In this document: positions 1 to 7,507 of the stretch, in pieces | Layout of the letters: the number at the start of each line of letters is the position of its first letter | Numbering within the stretch: the first letter of the stretch is position 1 | Assembly: GCA_027487055.1 (NCBI GenBank) | Contig: JAIYEJ010000240.1 | Coordinates: forward strand, 1-8,820 | Direction: 5' to 3' | Length of the DNA stretch: 8,820 nucleotides | Source of the DNA: Methylotenera sp. | GTDB taxonomy: Bacteria; Pseudomonadota; Gammaproteobacteria; Burkholderiales; Methylophilaceae | Notes under the pieces: model-generated | Seen by the model: only the letters and a program-made list of their open reading frames with translations | Told to the model about the DNA's origin: nothing | The model's database searches: none | Position numbers and translations under genes: made by a program

Positions 1-1241
1 GCAATTAAAGCGCGCTTAGCCAAACGTCCGTGGCCGATTTCGCGGCGTTTTGGCGTACCTACACGGCCTGTTTCGCCAGTGGCAAATGGAGGCATATTGT
101 AGTGCAACATAAAGCGGTCGTTATACTCGCCTTGTAGCGCATCAATAATTTGCTCATCACGGCCTGTACCAAGCGTTGCAACCACCAACGCTTGCGTTTC
201 ACCACGAGTAAACAATGCAGAGCCGTGTGTGCGTGGCAACACGCCTGTACGAATGCTGATTGGACGTACTGTACGTGTGTCGCGGCCATCAATACGTGGT
301 TCACCATTTAAAATTTGGCTACGCACAGTTTTGGCTTCTAAATTAAAGAACTCGCCTTTAATTTTGTTGGCTTCTGCGGTTGAGGTGTTTTCGTTGATTA
401 ACGCGGCCATCACTTTAGATTTAATTTCATCTAACTTGGCTGAGCGTTCACCTTTTGCTTTAATTTGGAATGCAGCGTTTACATCTGCGCCTGCTAGTGC
501 TTGCATTTTTTCAATTAATGCGGTGTCTGGCTCTGGAGCAACCCAATCCCATGCATCTTTACCCGCTTCTGCCGCCATTTCATTAATCATTTTAATGACT
601 GACTGCATTTGCTCGTGACCATAAACCACCGCGCCAAGCATTACTTCTTCTGATAATTCTTTTGCTTCAGATTCCACCATCATCACTGCAGTTTCAGTGG
701 CAGCAACTACTAAATCCAATTTAGTTTCTGTTAATTGCGTTGCAGTAGGGTTCAATACATACTCGCCATCAATATAACCCACGCGTGCTGCGCCTAATGG
801 GCCAAAAAATGGAATGCCTGACAATGACATAGCAGCAGATGCGCCAATAATCGCAGGAATATCAGCATCGATTTCTGGGTCTGAAGACATCACTGTTGCA
901 ACCACTTGAACCTCATTGTAGAACGCTTCTGGGAACAGCGGGCGCAATGGGCGATCGATTAAACGGCTTGTGAGTGTTTCTTTTTCTGAAGGACGGCCTT
1001 CACGTTTAAAGAAACCACCTGGAATTTTACCTGCTGCATACGTTTTTTCCATGTAATCCACTGTTAATGGAAAAAAATCTTGGCCTTCTTTTACTTCGCT
1101 TTTACTTGTCACTGCAACTAAAACAACGGTATCACCATAGCTCACCAATACAGCCGCATCGGCTTGACGTGAGATTTCACCTGTTTCAAGAGTGAGCGTA
1201 TGCGCACCGTATTGAATACTTTTCTTTGTAATATTAAACAT
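1..1241 (-). CDS. pnp: Polyribonucleotide nucleotidyltransferase (PNPase), N-terminal 413 residues, cut by the window edge
   Basis: PNPase is a trimeric 3'-to-5' exoribonuclease that uses phosphate to release nucleoside diphosphates; it takes part in mRNA turnover, often with RNase E. The reading frame is open from the ATG at 1241 to the left edge. The first RNase PH-like domain spans roughly residues 13-145 and holds the family signatures GRPSEKETLTSRLIDRP (83-98) and PLFPEAF. An all-helical linker domain lies near 240-310. The second RNase PH domain begins near 317 (RIDGRD), with HGSALFTRGETQAL at 339-352 and a GETGR motif near 389. The catalytic aspartates, KH and S1 domains would lie beyond the window, since the family is usually about 700 residues long. 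The start is supported by AAGGA at 1249-1253, about 7 nt upstream. Its separation from rpsO by a terminator hairpin and its own leader hairpin suggest partly independent control. Confidence 0.97.
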   Translation of the reverse strand, partial: MFNITKKSIQYGAHTLTLETGEISRQADAAVLVSYGDTVVLVAVTSKSEVKEGQDFFPLTVDYMEKTYAAGKIPGGFFKREGRPSEKETLTSRLIDRPLRPLFPEAFYNEVQVVATVMSSDPEIDADIPAIIGASAAMSLSGIPFFGPLGAARVGYIDGEYVLNPTATQLTETKLDLVVAATETAVMMVESEAKELSEEVMLGAVVYGHEQMQSVIKMINEMAAEAGKDAWDWVAPEPDTALIEKMQALAGADVNAAFQIKAKGERSAKLDEIKSKVMAALINENTSTAEANKIKGEFFNLEAKTVRSQILNGEPRIDGRDTRTVRPISIRTGVLPRTHGSALFTRGETQALVVATLGTGRDEQIIDALQGEYNDRFMLHYNMPPFATGETGRVGTPKRREIGHGRLAKRALI

Positions 1242-1264
1242 TAATTTTTCCTTTTATTTTCAAT

Positions 1265-1294
1265 AAGTTGTTATTCACTACCCAATAACAACTT
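1265..1294 (-). promoter_or_regulatory. Perfect 11-bp stem-loop in the pnp 5' leader
   Basis: The arms at 1265-1275 (AAGTTGTTATT) and 1284-1294 (AATAACAACTT) are exact reverse complements around an 8-nt loop. In the mRNA the hairpin ends 23 nt before the pnp start codon, just upstream of the Shine-Dalgarno. It is not followed by a U tract, so it is not a terminator. In E. coli a leader stem-loop of pnp is cut by RNase III and PNPase then represses its own synthesis; a similar role here is inferred from position only. The stem is shorter and more AU-rich than typical RNase III substrates. Confidence 0.6.
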
Positions 1295-1346
1295 TCATCA
1301 TTAACTTACCATTTAGTGATATTTAAACTTACATTTACAACCAAAC

Positions 1347-1383
1347 AAAAAGCCGACGCATATCACCATGCAATCGGCTTTTT
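1347..1383 (-). terminator. Intrinsic terminator between rpsO and pnp
   Basis: A 10-bp perfect inverted repeat (AAAAAGCCGA at 1347-1356 with TCGGCTTTTT at 1374-1383) encloses a further 4-bp stem (GCAT 1358-1361 with ATGC 1368-1371) and a 6-nt loop. On the minus-strand transcript the stem ends in a run of five U followed by GUUU. It starts 51 nt beyond the rpsO stop codon, the place where E. coli also has a terminator between rpsO and pnp. It would limit, but probably not abolish, read-through into pnp. The symmetric T/A tails could also give some termination on the plus strand. Confidence 0.85.
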
Positions 1384-1434
1384 ACAACTATAAAAGCGAG
1401 CTTACTGCTCGAACATTAGCCACTTTTATATTAA

Positions 1435-1704
1435 TTACTTACGTAGGCTCAAACGCTCAATCAAAGTTTGATAACGGCTTGAGTCTCTACTTTTTAGATA
1501 ATCTAACAGACTACGACGTTGACTCACCATTGCGAGTAAACCGCGACGAGAGTGATTGTCTTTTTTGTTTGATTTAAAATGCTCGGTTAAATAGTTAATA
1601 CGGTTTGTTAAAAGCGCCACTTGCACTTCTGGGCTTGCCGTATCATTTGGAGCACGTTGATATTCTTTAATAATTTTTGCTGAGTCTTGCGCTGTAATTG
1701 CCAT
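1435..1704 (-). CDS. rpsO: 30S ribosomal protein S15
   Basis: S15 is a primary binder of the central domain of 16S rRNA in the small subunit. The 89-residue product has the usual family length and is recognisable throughout: SPEVQVALLTNRI near 24-36, a basic helix with DNHSRRGLL near 48-56, then MVSQRRSLLDYLKSRD and the C-terminal LIERLSLRK. The ATG at 1704 is chosen over an in-frame ATG at 1719 because AAGGAAG (1710-1716) sits at Shine-Dalgarno distance from the former and overlaps the latter, and because the protein then begins MAITAQ. It lies 170 nt behind truB, has its own promoter and a leader of about 110 nt, and is followed by a terminator. The long leader is compatible with S15 autoregulation, known in several bacteria, but I cannot show an S15-binding fold. 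Confidence 0.98.
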   Translation of the reverse strand: MAITAQDSAKIIKEYQRAPNDTASPEVQVALLTNRINYLTEHFKSNKKDNHSRRGLLAMVSQRRSLLDYLKSRDSSRYQTLIERLSLRK

Positions 1705-1709
1705 CTTTA

Positions 1710-1716
1710 CTTCCTT
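1710..1716 (-). promoter_or_regulatory. Ribosome binding site of rpsO
   Basis: AAGGAAG on the minus strand leaves a 5-7 nt gap to the ATG at 1704. It overlaps the alternative in-frame ATG at 1719, which has no purine-rich site at the right distance, so it decides the start. Confidence 0.8.
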
Positions 1717-1820
1717 CAATTTTAAGTATTTTTAGTTAGCGTCAATGCAAACGTAGCCAGATTATTTAATAAAACAATAATTTTAGACCACAGATGCATT
1801 CATTTACGAATGAGTCGCGC

Positions 1821-1849
1821 ATTCTAGCCTGAATACGCATTATTCACAA
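1821..1849 (-). promoter_or_regulatory. Sigma-70 type promoter for rpsO
   Basis: On the minus strand a -35 hexamer TTGTGA (1844-1849) and a -10 hexamer TAGAAT (1821-1826) are separated by exactly 17 bp. The match to consensus is 4/6 and 5/6. The predicted start site is near 1814, giving a leader of about 110 nt before rpsO. A small 5-bp stem-loop (CATTC 1797-1801 with GAATG 1808-1812) would lie at the very 5' end of this RNA. The promoter begins 26 nt after the truB stop codon, so rpsO could also be transcribed from upstream because no terminator is visible after truB. Confidence 0.7.
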
Positions 1850-1874
1850 GCACTTTTATGCTCAACTCACTGTT

Positions 1875-2783
1875 TTAACTGTTATTTTTTACAATTAAAC
1901 GTTTAGGCGCAATTTTCCCATCTTCTTGCAGAAAACCTAGGCCTAAAAAGGTGTTACTTTCGTCATAAATCCTTAAATCACCAACTGGCGTTTTGCCAGC
2001 TAACCATACCGCCTGACCCTGCAATAAAAAGTATGCAGCATCTGCATTTAAAGTGACTTTCGGCAAGTATGCAATGGAGGAATCTACAGGCAATAATTGC
2101 GCTTCACGCGCCTCTATGGTCATGGCCTCCAACTGTTCGATAGTCACAGCCTGCGGCAATAAATAACCTGCAGTTTCTGTGCGGCGCAAGCCAATTAAAT
2201 GCGCGCCACATCCTAGCGCCATGCCGATATCCTCAGCTAGTGTGCGAATATAGGTGCCCTTGCTACAACTGATAGTAATCTGTGCAGTGTCAATTAAAAA
2301 CGCATTTACTACGATATTTTTAATGGTAATCAAACGTGGCTGGCGGCCAATATCTAAGCCCTCTCTGGCGTATTCATATAAAGGCTTACCCTCAAACTTT
2401 AAGGCAGAATACATCGGAGGTATTTGTGTAATTTCGCCAATAAACTGCTGACAAGTTTCGATAAATTGCACTTCAGAAATGTTGACTGTTGAAGTCGTGA
2501 GCACTACGCCTTCAGCATCGCCTGTGGTGGTCGTTGCGCCAAATTTTATGGTGGCAATGTAGGTTTTATCGGCATCTGTCACATATTGTGCAAACTTAGT
2601 CGCTTCGCCCAAACAAATCGGCAGCAGGCCTGTCGCAAGAGGATCTAAGGTTCCAGTATGGCCAGCTTTAGCTGCTGAAAACAGCCATTTAACTTTTTGT
2701 AGGGCTTGATTTGAAGAAAAGCCGAGCGGCTTATCTAATAATAAAACGCCATTTATGTTTCTTTTAATACGCTTAAATTGCAA
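1875..2783 (-). CDS. truB: tRNA pseudouridine(55) synthase TruB
   Basis: TruB isomerises uridine 55 in the T-loop of tRNAs to pseudouridine and also acts as a tRNA folding chaperone. The 302-residue product has the usual bacterial length. The catalytic motif GHTGTLDPLATGLLP lies at 41-55 with the nucleophile Asp47. KTYIATIKFG near 73-82 contains the conserved Tyr75, and MYSALK is at 124-129. SKGTYIRTLAEDIG at 174-187 contains the conserved Arg180, followed by GAHLIGLRRTETAGY. A C-terminal PUA-like RNA-binding part occupies roughly the last 60 residues. The start is a TTG at 2783; no in-frame ATG or GTG lies before the first conserved motif or in the preceding rbfA overlap. The gap to rbfA is only 4 nt and the nearest AGGA is about 14 nt upstream, so translation is probably coupled to rbfA termination. 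Confidence 0.96.
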   Translation of the reverse strand: MQFKRIKRNINGVLLLDKPLGFSSNQALQKVKWLFSAAKAGHTGTLDPLATGLLPICLGEATKFAQYVTDADKTYIATIKFGATTTTGDAEGVVLTTSTVNISEVQFIETCQQFIGEITQIPPMYSALKFEGKPLYEYAREGLDIGRQPRLITIKNIVVNAFLIDTAQITISCSKGTYIRTLAEDIGMALGCGAHLIGLRRTETAGYLLPQAVTIEQLEAMTIEAREAQLLPVDSSIAYLPKVTLNADAAYFLLQGQAVWLAGKTPVGDLRIYDESNTFLGLGFLQEDGKIAPKRLIVKNNS

Positions 2784-2787
2784 TGTA

Positions 2788-3150
2788 TTAGTGCTTTTCC
2801 TGCTTATTGTCTGAAGCGCGCGCGGCGTCTATCAATTGCGCCATTTTGATACCAATATCAATCGATTCGTCATACACAAAATGCAATTGTGGAATGGTGC
2901 GTAGCAACATGCGTTTCGCCAGTTGCGTACGTAAAAAACCTGAGGATTTTTCTAAGCCTTTTTGTTGATTTGGCGATGTTTTTGCTGCGCTATAAAACAC
3001 TTTTGCGTGTTCCATATCACCAGTGACCTCAACAGCAATGATCGTCACCATGCCAACGCGAGGATCTTTTACCTCAAATTGCAATAGCTCGGCAAGCTCC
3101 CGCTGCATCTGCTCTGCAATTCTGTGGGACCTTGAATATTCTTTAGCCAT
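2788..3150 (-). CDS. rbfA: 30S ribosome-binding factor A
   Basis: RbfA is a small KH-fold protein that binds the immature 30S subunit and assists late 16S rRNA maturation, notably at low temperature. The 120-residue product fits the family. Visible signatures are the N-terminal RSHRIAEQMQREL helix, KDPRVGMVTI at 28-37, AKVFYSA near 49-55 and LRTIPQLHFVYDES at 83-96. The segment SSG at 69-71 takes the place where RbfA usually carries an A-x-G element instead of the KH GxxG loop. The ATG at 3150 has no strong Shine-Dalgarno (only AAGT just before it). The gene follows infB after 115 nt, longer than the other operon gaps except the one before rpsO, and precedes truB by 4 nt. Confidence 0.96.
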   Translation of the reverse strand: MAKEYSRSHRIAEQMQRELAELLQFEVKDPRVGMVTIIAVEVTGDMEHAKVFYSAAKTSPNQQKGLEKSSGFLRTQLAKRMLLRTIPQLHFVYDESIDIGIKMAQLIDAARASDNKQEKH

Positions 3151-3265
3151 ACTTAACGACTTTCGAACACCAAAAACTGCAAACTAACGACCAAAAAACG
3201 CAAATTTTTAGTTCTTGAGCAAATGTTGCTGCTGTTACTACAAAATAATGTGCCAATAATTGCAT

Positions 3266-5908
3266 TTATAAGGTTCTGGCGACTTCCACAACTTCGTAGA
3301 CTTCTAACATATCTCCAACTTCAATATCGTTATAGTTTTTAAGTGACAAGCCACATTCAAAGTTATTTTTCACTTCTTTCACGTCATCTTTAAAGCGCTT
3401 GAGTGAATCTAATTCGCCTGTATGGATAATCACGTTATCACGCAACACACGTACTTTAGAGTTACGTTTCACCATGCCATCAATCACATAACAACCTGCA
3501 ATTGAGCCCACTTTAGAAATACGGAATACTTCTCGAATTTCTACCATGCCAATCATGCTCTCTTTTTGCTCAGGTGCTAACATGCCACCCAAGGCCGCTT
3601 TGACTTCATCTACCGCTTCGTAAATAATATTGTAGTAACGAACATCCACTCCAAGATTATCAATCAACTTGCGAGAACCAGCATCTGCACGCACATTAAA
3701 GCCGATTAACACCGCGCCCGATGCGCCAGCCAAGTTAACATCAGATTCAGAAATAGCACCAACGCCAGTATGAATAATATTGACTTTAACCTCTGCGGTA
3801 GAAAGTTTTTGTAAGCTAGTCGCCAACGCCTCGTAAGAACCTTGCACATCCGATTTAATAATCAGATTCAAGGTTTGCACTTCGCCTTCTTCCATTTGGT
3901 TAAACATATTTTCAAGCTTAGCCGCTTGTTGTTTTGCTAATTTCACATCACGGAACTTACCTGCACGGAAGTTTGCAATCTCACGTGCTTTACGCTCATC
4001 GTTTAATACAATCACTTCTTCACCAGCGCTTGGCACGTCTGAAAGACCTAAAATTTCAACTGGGATAGAAGGGCCAGCTTCTTTAATTTCATTGCCCGAC
4101 TCATCTAACATCGCACGTACGCGACCAAATGTACTACCCGCCAAAATCATGTCGCCACGACGTAAAATACCCGATTGCACCAAAATGGTTGAAACTGAGC
4201 CACGGCCTTTGTCAAGCCTACCCTCAATGACTAAGCCTTTTGCTGGCGTATTTTTAGGTGCTTTTAGTTCTAAAATTTCAGCCTGTAAAAGCACTGCTTC
4301 CAATAACTCATCAATACCTTTACCAGTTTTGGCGGAAACTTCACGGAACATGGAATCACCACCAAACTCTTCTGGCACAACCTCGTGATTGACCAACTCC
4401 ATTTTGACACGTTCTGGCTGTGCATCTGGTTTATCAATTTTGTTAATCGCCACCACCAAAGGCACACCAGCTGCTTTTGCATGGTGAATGGCCTCTATGG
4501 TTTGTGGCATGACGCCATCATCAGCAGAAACCACCAGAATCACTACGTCAGTTGCTTTTGCACCGCGCGCACGCATTGCAGTAAAAGCTTCATGGCCTGG
4601 TGTATCAAGGAAAGTGACCATACCTCGCGGCGTTTCTACGTGATAAGCACCGATATGTTGCGTAATACCACCAGCCTCACCAGAGGCAACTCGGCTACGA
4701 CGAATATAATCTAATAATGAAGTTTTACCATGATCAACGTGGCCCATCACAGTCACCACAGGTGGGCGAGTTTCTAAAATAGCTTCAGCATGTTCTGTTT
4801 CTTCTAAGAACACTTCAGGGTCATTCGCAGCGGCAGCTTGCGGTTTATGCCCCATTTCTTCGACCAAAATAATTGCGGTTTCTTGGTCTAGCACTTGGTT
4901 AATCGTTACCATCATGCCCATGCCCATCAAGACCTTAATCACCTCAGCAGCTTTAACTGACATCTTATGCGCCAAATCAGCCACAGAAATCGTCTCTGGC
5001 ACTAACACCTCATGCACGATTGGTTCAGTTGGCGCATTAAATGCGTGTTCTTGATTGTCATCATCATCTCGATGAGACTTATGTTTGCCTTTTGGTGAAC
5101 GCCAGCCTTGGTTTACACTAATGTCGCCGCGTGTTTTAAGGCCGCGCTTTTTATTCTCAGCATCTGTCCACTCTTTATTATTACCCTTACCTTTTTTAGC
5201 ATCTTTTGATGCAGGTTTTGCAACCCCTTCTTTCGCTGCAGGCTTGTGCAATGTGCCTTCAGACAGTTTAGCTGCTCTTACTTTTGCTGCCTCTGCTTCT
5301 GCTAACTTTTTAGCTTCTTCATCTGCACGGCGTTGCGCCAATTCTTGTTTTTTGCGTAAATCTTCCGCTTGGATGGCTGCAAGTGCAGAGTGACGCTTGG
5401 CCTCTTCTTCACGTAATGCGATTTGCTCTGGCGTTAATACTTGTTTTCTAAGCGTTGTTGATTTAACTTCTACCGCCTCTACAACAGATACTGGCTCAGC
5501 AACTACTTCTGGAGCAACTTGTACTTCAACTGGCGCCTCTTCAATAACTGGTTCAACAATTGCTGTTTCTATTACTGGCTCAGCTTGTATTGGCTGCTCT
5601 ACTTCGTTTTCATTGTGTACCAAGACACGTTTTTTACGCACCTCAACCTGTATGGTACGCGCTTTACCCATGCTGTCAGTTTTTTTGATCTCTGTACTTG
5701 ATTTACGAGTCAGCGTAATTTTATTTTTTGGTGCTTGATCAGCGCCATGCTCTTTTCGTAAATATTCTAATAAAGCTGATTTGTCAGCTTCTTCAAGCTT
5801 GTCATCAACAGCAGTTTTTACCACGCCCGCACTTTTTAGCTGCTCTAGCAGCAAGGCGGTTGGCAGCCCTAGCTCTGAGGCGAATTGTGCAACGGTTGTT
5901 TGTGCCAT
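3266..5908 (-). CDS. infB: Translation initiation factor IF-2
   Basis: IF2 is the GTPase that places initiator fMet-tRNA on the 30S subunit and promotes 50S joining. The 880-residue product is close to the E. coli length (890). An IF2_N module lies at about 1-50 (VAQFASELGLP). A long Pro/Val/Glu-rich then Lys/Ala/Glu-rich linker (about 100-290) probably contains a coiled coil near 155-215. A second IF2_N module lies at about 303-354. The G domain holds G1 GHVDHGKT at 389-396, G2 GGITQHIGAYHV at 413-424, G3 DTPGHE at 435-440, G4 NKID at 489-492 and G5 SAK at 525-527. The beta-barrel and fMet-tRNA binding domains follow to the C-terminus. The ATG at 5908 is supported by AGGAA (5915-5919) with a 6-nt gap. 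The gene lies 48 nt after nusA. Shorter isoforms from internal starts are known in E. coli, but I could not identify such a start here. Confidence 0.99.
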   Translation of the reverse strand: MAQTTVAQFASELGLPTALLLEQLKSAGVVKTAVDDKLEEADKSALLEYLRKEHGADQAPKNKITLTRKSSTEIKKTDSMGKARTIQVEVRKKRVLVHNENEVEQPIQAEPVIETAIVEPVIEEAPVEVQVAPEVVAEPVSVVEAVEVKSTTLRKQVLTPEQIALREEEAKRHSALAAIQAEDLRKKQELAQRRADEEAKKLAEAEAAKVRAAKLSEGTLHKPAAKEGVAKPASKDAKKGKGNNKEWTDAENKKRGLKTRGDISVNQGWRSPKGKHKSHRDDDDNQEHAFNAPTEPIVHEVLVPETISVADLAHKMSVKAAEVIKVLMGMGMMVTINQVLDQETAIILVEEMGHKPQAAAANDPEVFLEETEHAEAILETRPPVVTVMGHVDHGKTSLLDYIRRSRVASGEAGGITQHIGAYHVETPRGMVTFLDTPGHEAFTAMRARGAKATDVVILVVSADDGVMPQTIEAIHHAKAAGVPLVVAINKIDKPDAQPERVKMELVNHEVVPEEFGGDSMFREVSAKTGKGIDELLEAVLLQAEILELKAPKNTPAKGLVIEGRLDKGRGSVSTILVQSGILRRGDMILAGSTFGRVRAMLDESGNEIKEAGPSIPVEILGLSDVPSAGEEVIVLNDERKAREIANFRAGKFRDVKLAKQQAAKLENMFNQMEEGEVQTLNLIIKSDVQGSYEALATSLQKLSTAEVKVNIIHTGVGAISESDVNLAGASGAVLIGFNVRADAGSRKLIDNLGVDVRYYNIIYEAVDEVKAALGGMLAPEQKESMIGMVEIREVFRISKVGSIAGCYVIDGMVKRNSKVRVLRDNVIIHTGELDSLKRFKDDVKEVKNNFECGLSLKNYNDIEVGDMLEVYEVVEVARTL

Positions 5909-5942
5909 TTACTGTTCCTGTCTTTCCAATTATTTATCCCTA

Positions 5943-5966
5943 GTTTAAATAGAATGTTATTTAAAC
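5943..5966 (-). repeat. Inverted repeat straddling the nusA stop codon
   Basis: GTTTAAAT (5943-5950) and ATTTAAAC (5959-5966) are exact reverse complements with an 8-nt loop. The nusA stop codon (5957-5959) lies at the loop and upstream-arm boundary. The stem is mostly A-U and lacks a U tract, so it is not a terminator. It may be a weak intercistronic hairpin about 35 nt upstream of the infB start. Confidence 0.45.
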
Positions 5967-7423
5967 CAAGGTGCGCGCGCTGTCATAATTAATGTTTTCG
6001 CACGTTCATCATCCATGCTTGTTAACTCTACCAGTTCATCAACCGCTAGCTCTGCTAAATCTTCCATCGTAGCTACACCTTTTGAGGCCAATAGATGCGC
6101 GGTTTTATCATCCATACCTTCCATCGCCAATAAATCTTCAGCAGCTTCTTCAACTTTTTCTTCTTTGGCGATTGCCTCTGTTAATAGTGCTGCGCGGGCG
6201 CGCGAACGTAGCTCATTAATAGTATCTTCATCAAAAGCGTCTATCTCAGCCATCTCAGCCAAGGGCACGTAAGCAATCTCTTCTAGCGTACTAAAACCTT
6301 CTTGCACCAAAATATCTGCAACCTCTTCATCAACATCGAGTTTTTCCATAAATAACTTACTTACATTGGAATATTCTGTTTGATTTTTTTCTGCTGCTTG
6401 CTCTTCTGTTAAAATATTGAGCGTCCAGCCGGTTAACTCTGATGCTAGACGAACGTTTTGCCCACTGCGACCAATCGCCAATGCCAATTGCTCCTCAGCC
6501 ACAACTACATCCATACTATGTGCATCTTCATCCACTACAATAGAAGTAACCTCGGCAGGCGCCATTGCATTAATCACAAATTGCGCTGGCTCCATACTCC
6601 ACAGCACAATATCCACGCGCTCACCAGCCAACTCGCCGGTCACCGCTTGTACGCGTGAGCCACGCATACCTACACAAGTACCAACTGGATCTAAGCGTTG
6701 GTCATTTGTTTTAACTGCAATTTTTGAACGCAAACCAGGGTCACGCGCTGCTGCTTTAATTTCTAATAATCCTTCTTCAATTTCTGGTACTTCTAACTCA
6801 AATAACCGCTGTAAAAATTCTGGCGCAATACGCGACAAAATAAGCTGTGGGCCACGACCGCTTCGTTCGATACGTGACAAGTACGCTCTTACACGGTCAC
6901 CTACTCGCAAGTTTTCTTTTGGGATCATCGATTCACGCGGCAACAAGCATTCAATACGCCCAACTTCTATCAGCGCATTGCCTTTTTCCATACGCTTAAT
7001 AACACCCGTTACTAGATTTTCATTGCGCGCTAAAAAGTCTTCTAAAATCTGCTCACGTTCCGCTTCACGTACTTTTTGCAAAATAACTTGCTTAGCAGCT
7101 TGTGCGCCAATGCGACCAAACTCTATACTTACTAGCGGCTCTTCGTAATAGTCTCCAATGTTGCGGCCTTTAGCATGTTCACTCTCTTCATCAAACTGAT
7201 ACTGAGAATTTTCCAACAAGTCGTATTCTACATATTGCCAACGGCGAAAAGTTTTATACTCTCCATTTTCGCGATTAATTTCAACGCGAATATCTGCGTT
7301 TTCTTCGTGGTTTTTCTTGGTTGCAGAAGCTAATGCAAGCTCTAGCGCAGTAAAAATGACCTCTTTGCTCACATTTTTTTCATGAGCTAAAGCATCAACC
7401 AATAATAAAATTTCACGACTCAT
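5957..7423 (-). CDS. nusA: Transcription termination/antitermination factor NusA
   Basis: NusA binds RNA polymerase, promotes hairpin-dependent pausing and intrinsic termination, and belongs to the antitermination complexes used on rRNA operons. The 488-residue product is near the E. coli length (495). The RNA polymerase-binding N-terminal domain is at about 1-125 and the S1 domain at about 134-199 (LVTGVIKRMEKGNALIEVG). KH1 carries the loop GMRGSR at 252-257 and KH2 carries GRSGQN at 318-323. Two acidic HhH-like repeats follow at about 357-415 and 428-488; in E. coli the second contacts the alpha-subunit C-terminal domain. The ATG at 7423 is preferred over an in-frame TTG at 7435 because GGAG (7430-7433) is the ribosome binding site and overlaps that TTG. 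It follows rimP after 84 nt with no terminator and precedes infB by 48 nt, so the three are probably co-transcribed. Confidence 0.98.
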   Translation of the reverse strand: MSREILLLVDALAHEKNVSKEVIFTALELALASATKKNHEENADIRVEINRENGEYKTFRRWQYVEYDLLENSQYQFDEESEHAKGRNIGDYYEEPLVSIEFGRIGAQAAKQVILQKVREAEREQILEDFLARNENLVTGVIKRMEKGNALIEVGRIECLLPRESMIPKENLRVGDRVRAYLSRIERSGRGPQLILSRIAPEFLQRLFELEVPEIEEGLLEIKAAARDPGLRSKIAVKTNDQRLDPVGTCVGMRGSRVQAVTGELAGERVDIVLWSMEPAQFVINAMAPAEVTSIVVDEDAHSMDVVVAEEQLALAIGRSGQNVRLASELTGWTLNILTEEQAAEKNQTEYSNVSKLFMEKLDVDEEVADILVQEGFSTLEEIAYVPLAEMAEIDAFDEDTINELRSRARAALLTEAIAKEEKVEEAAEDLLAMEGMDDKTAHLLASKGVATMEDLAELAVDELVELTSMDDERAKTLIMTARAPWFK

Positions 7424-7429
7424 TGCATT

Positions 7430-7433
7430 CTCC
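7430..7433 (-). promoter_or_regulatory. Ribosome binding site of nusA
   Basis: GGAG on the minus strand stands 6 nt before the ATG at 7423. It overlaps the in-frame TTG at 7433-7435, which lacks a site of its own, and so fixes the start as MSREILLL. Confidence 0.75.
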
Positions 7434-7507
7434 AACTATAAATATATTCTAATTTACTGAGTTCTAAAACACGACACTTTGGAACAATGCGTGCTTACAA
7501 TTTATTT

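Noticed and set aside
1301..1337. Imperfect direct repeat TTAACTTACCATTTA / TTAAACTTACATTTA
   Set aside because: Only two diverged copies in AT-rich sequence and no link to a known element.
1316..1344. Possible pnp promoter TTGGTT-17-TATCAC on the minus strand
   Set aside because: The hexamers match consensus only 3/6 and 4/6 in very AT-rich DNA. The position is sensible, just after the terminator, but the evidence is too weak to list.
1368..1577. Plus-strand open frame of 69 codons starting in the rpsO-pnp terminator
   Set aside because: It begins inside a terminator hairpin and runs antisense to rpsO, with no supporting signals.
1705..1719. Upstream in-frame ATG start for rpsO
   Set aside because: It overlaps the Shine-Dalgarno of the ATG at 1704 and would add five residues not found in S15.
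5085..5738. Plus-strand open frames opposite the infB N-terminal linker
   Set aside because: They are shadows of the Ala/Glu/Lys-rich repeated codons of IF2, giving Ser/Ala/Thr-rich translations without any family signature.
6417..7148. Long plus-strand open frame (243 codons) opposite nusA
   Set aside because: It lies wholly antisense to a clearly conserved gene, its translation is Ser/Arg/Thr-rich low-complexity with no family resemblance, and no ribosome binding site or promoter was seen for it.
7424..7435. Upstream in-frame TTG start for nusA
   Set aside because: The TTG overlaps the GGAG ribosome binding site that serves the ATG at 7423.
7424..7507. Possible promoter in the rimP-nusA gap (TAGAAT, TATATT boxes)
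   Set aside because: AT-rich -10-like strings are present but none has an acceptable -35 at 16-18 bp.
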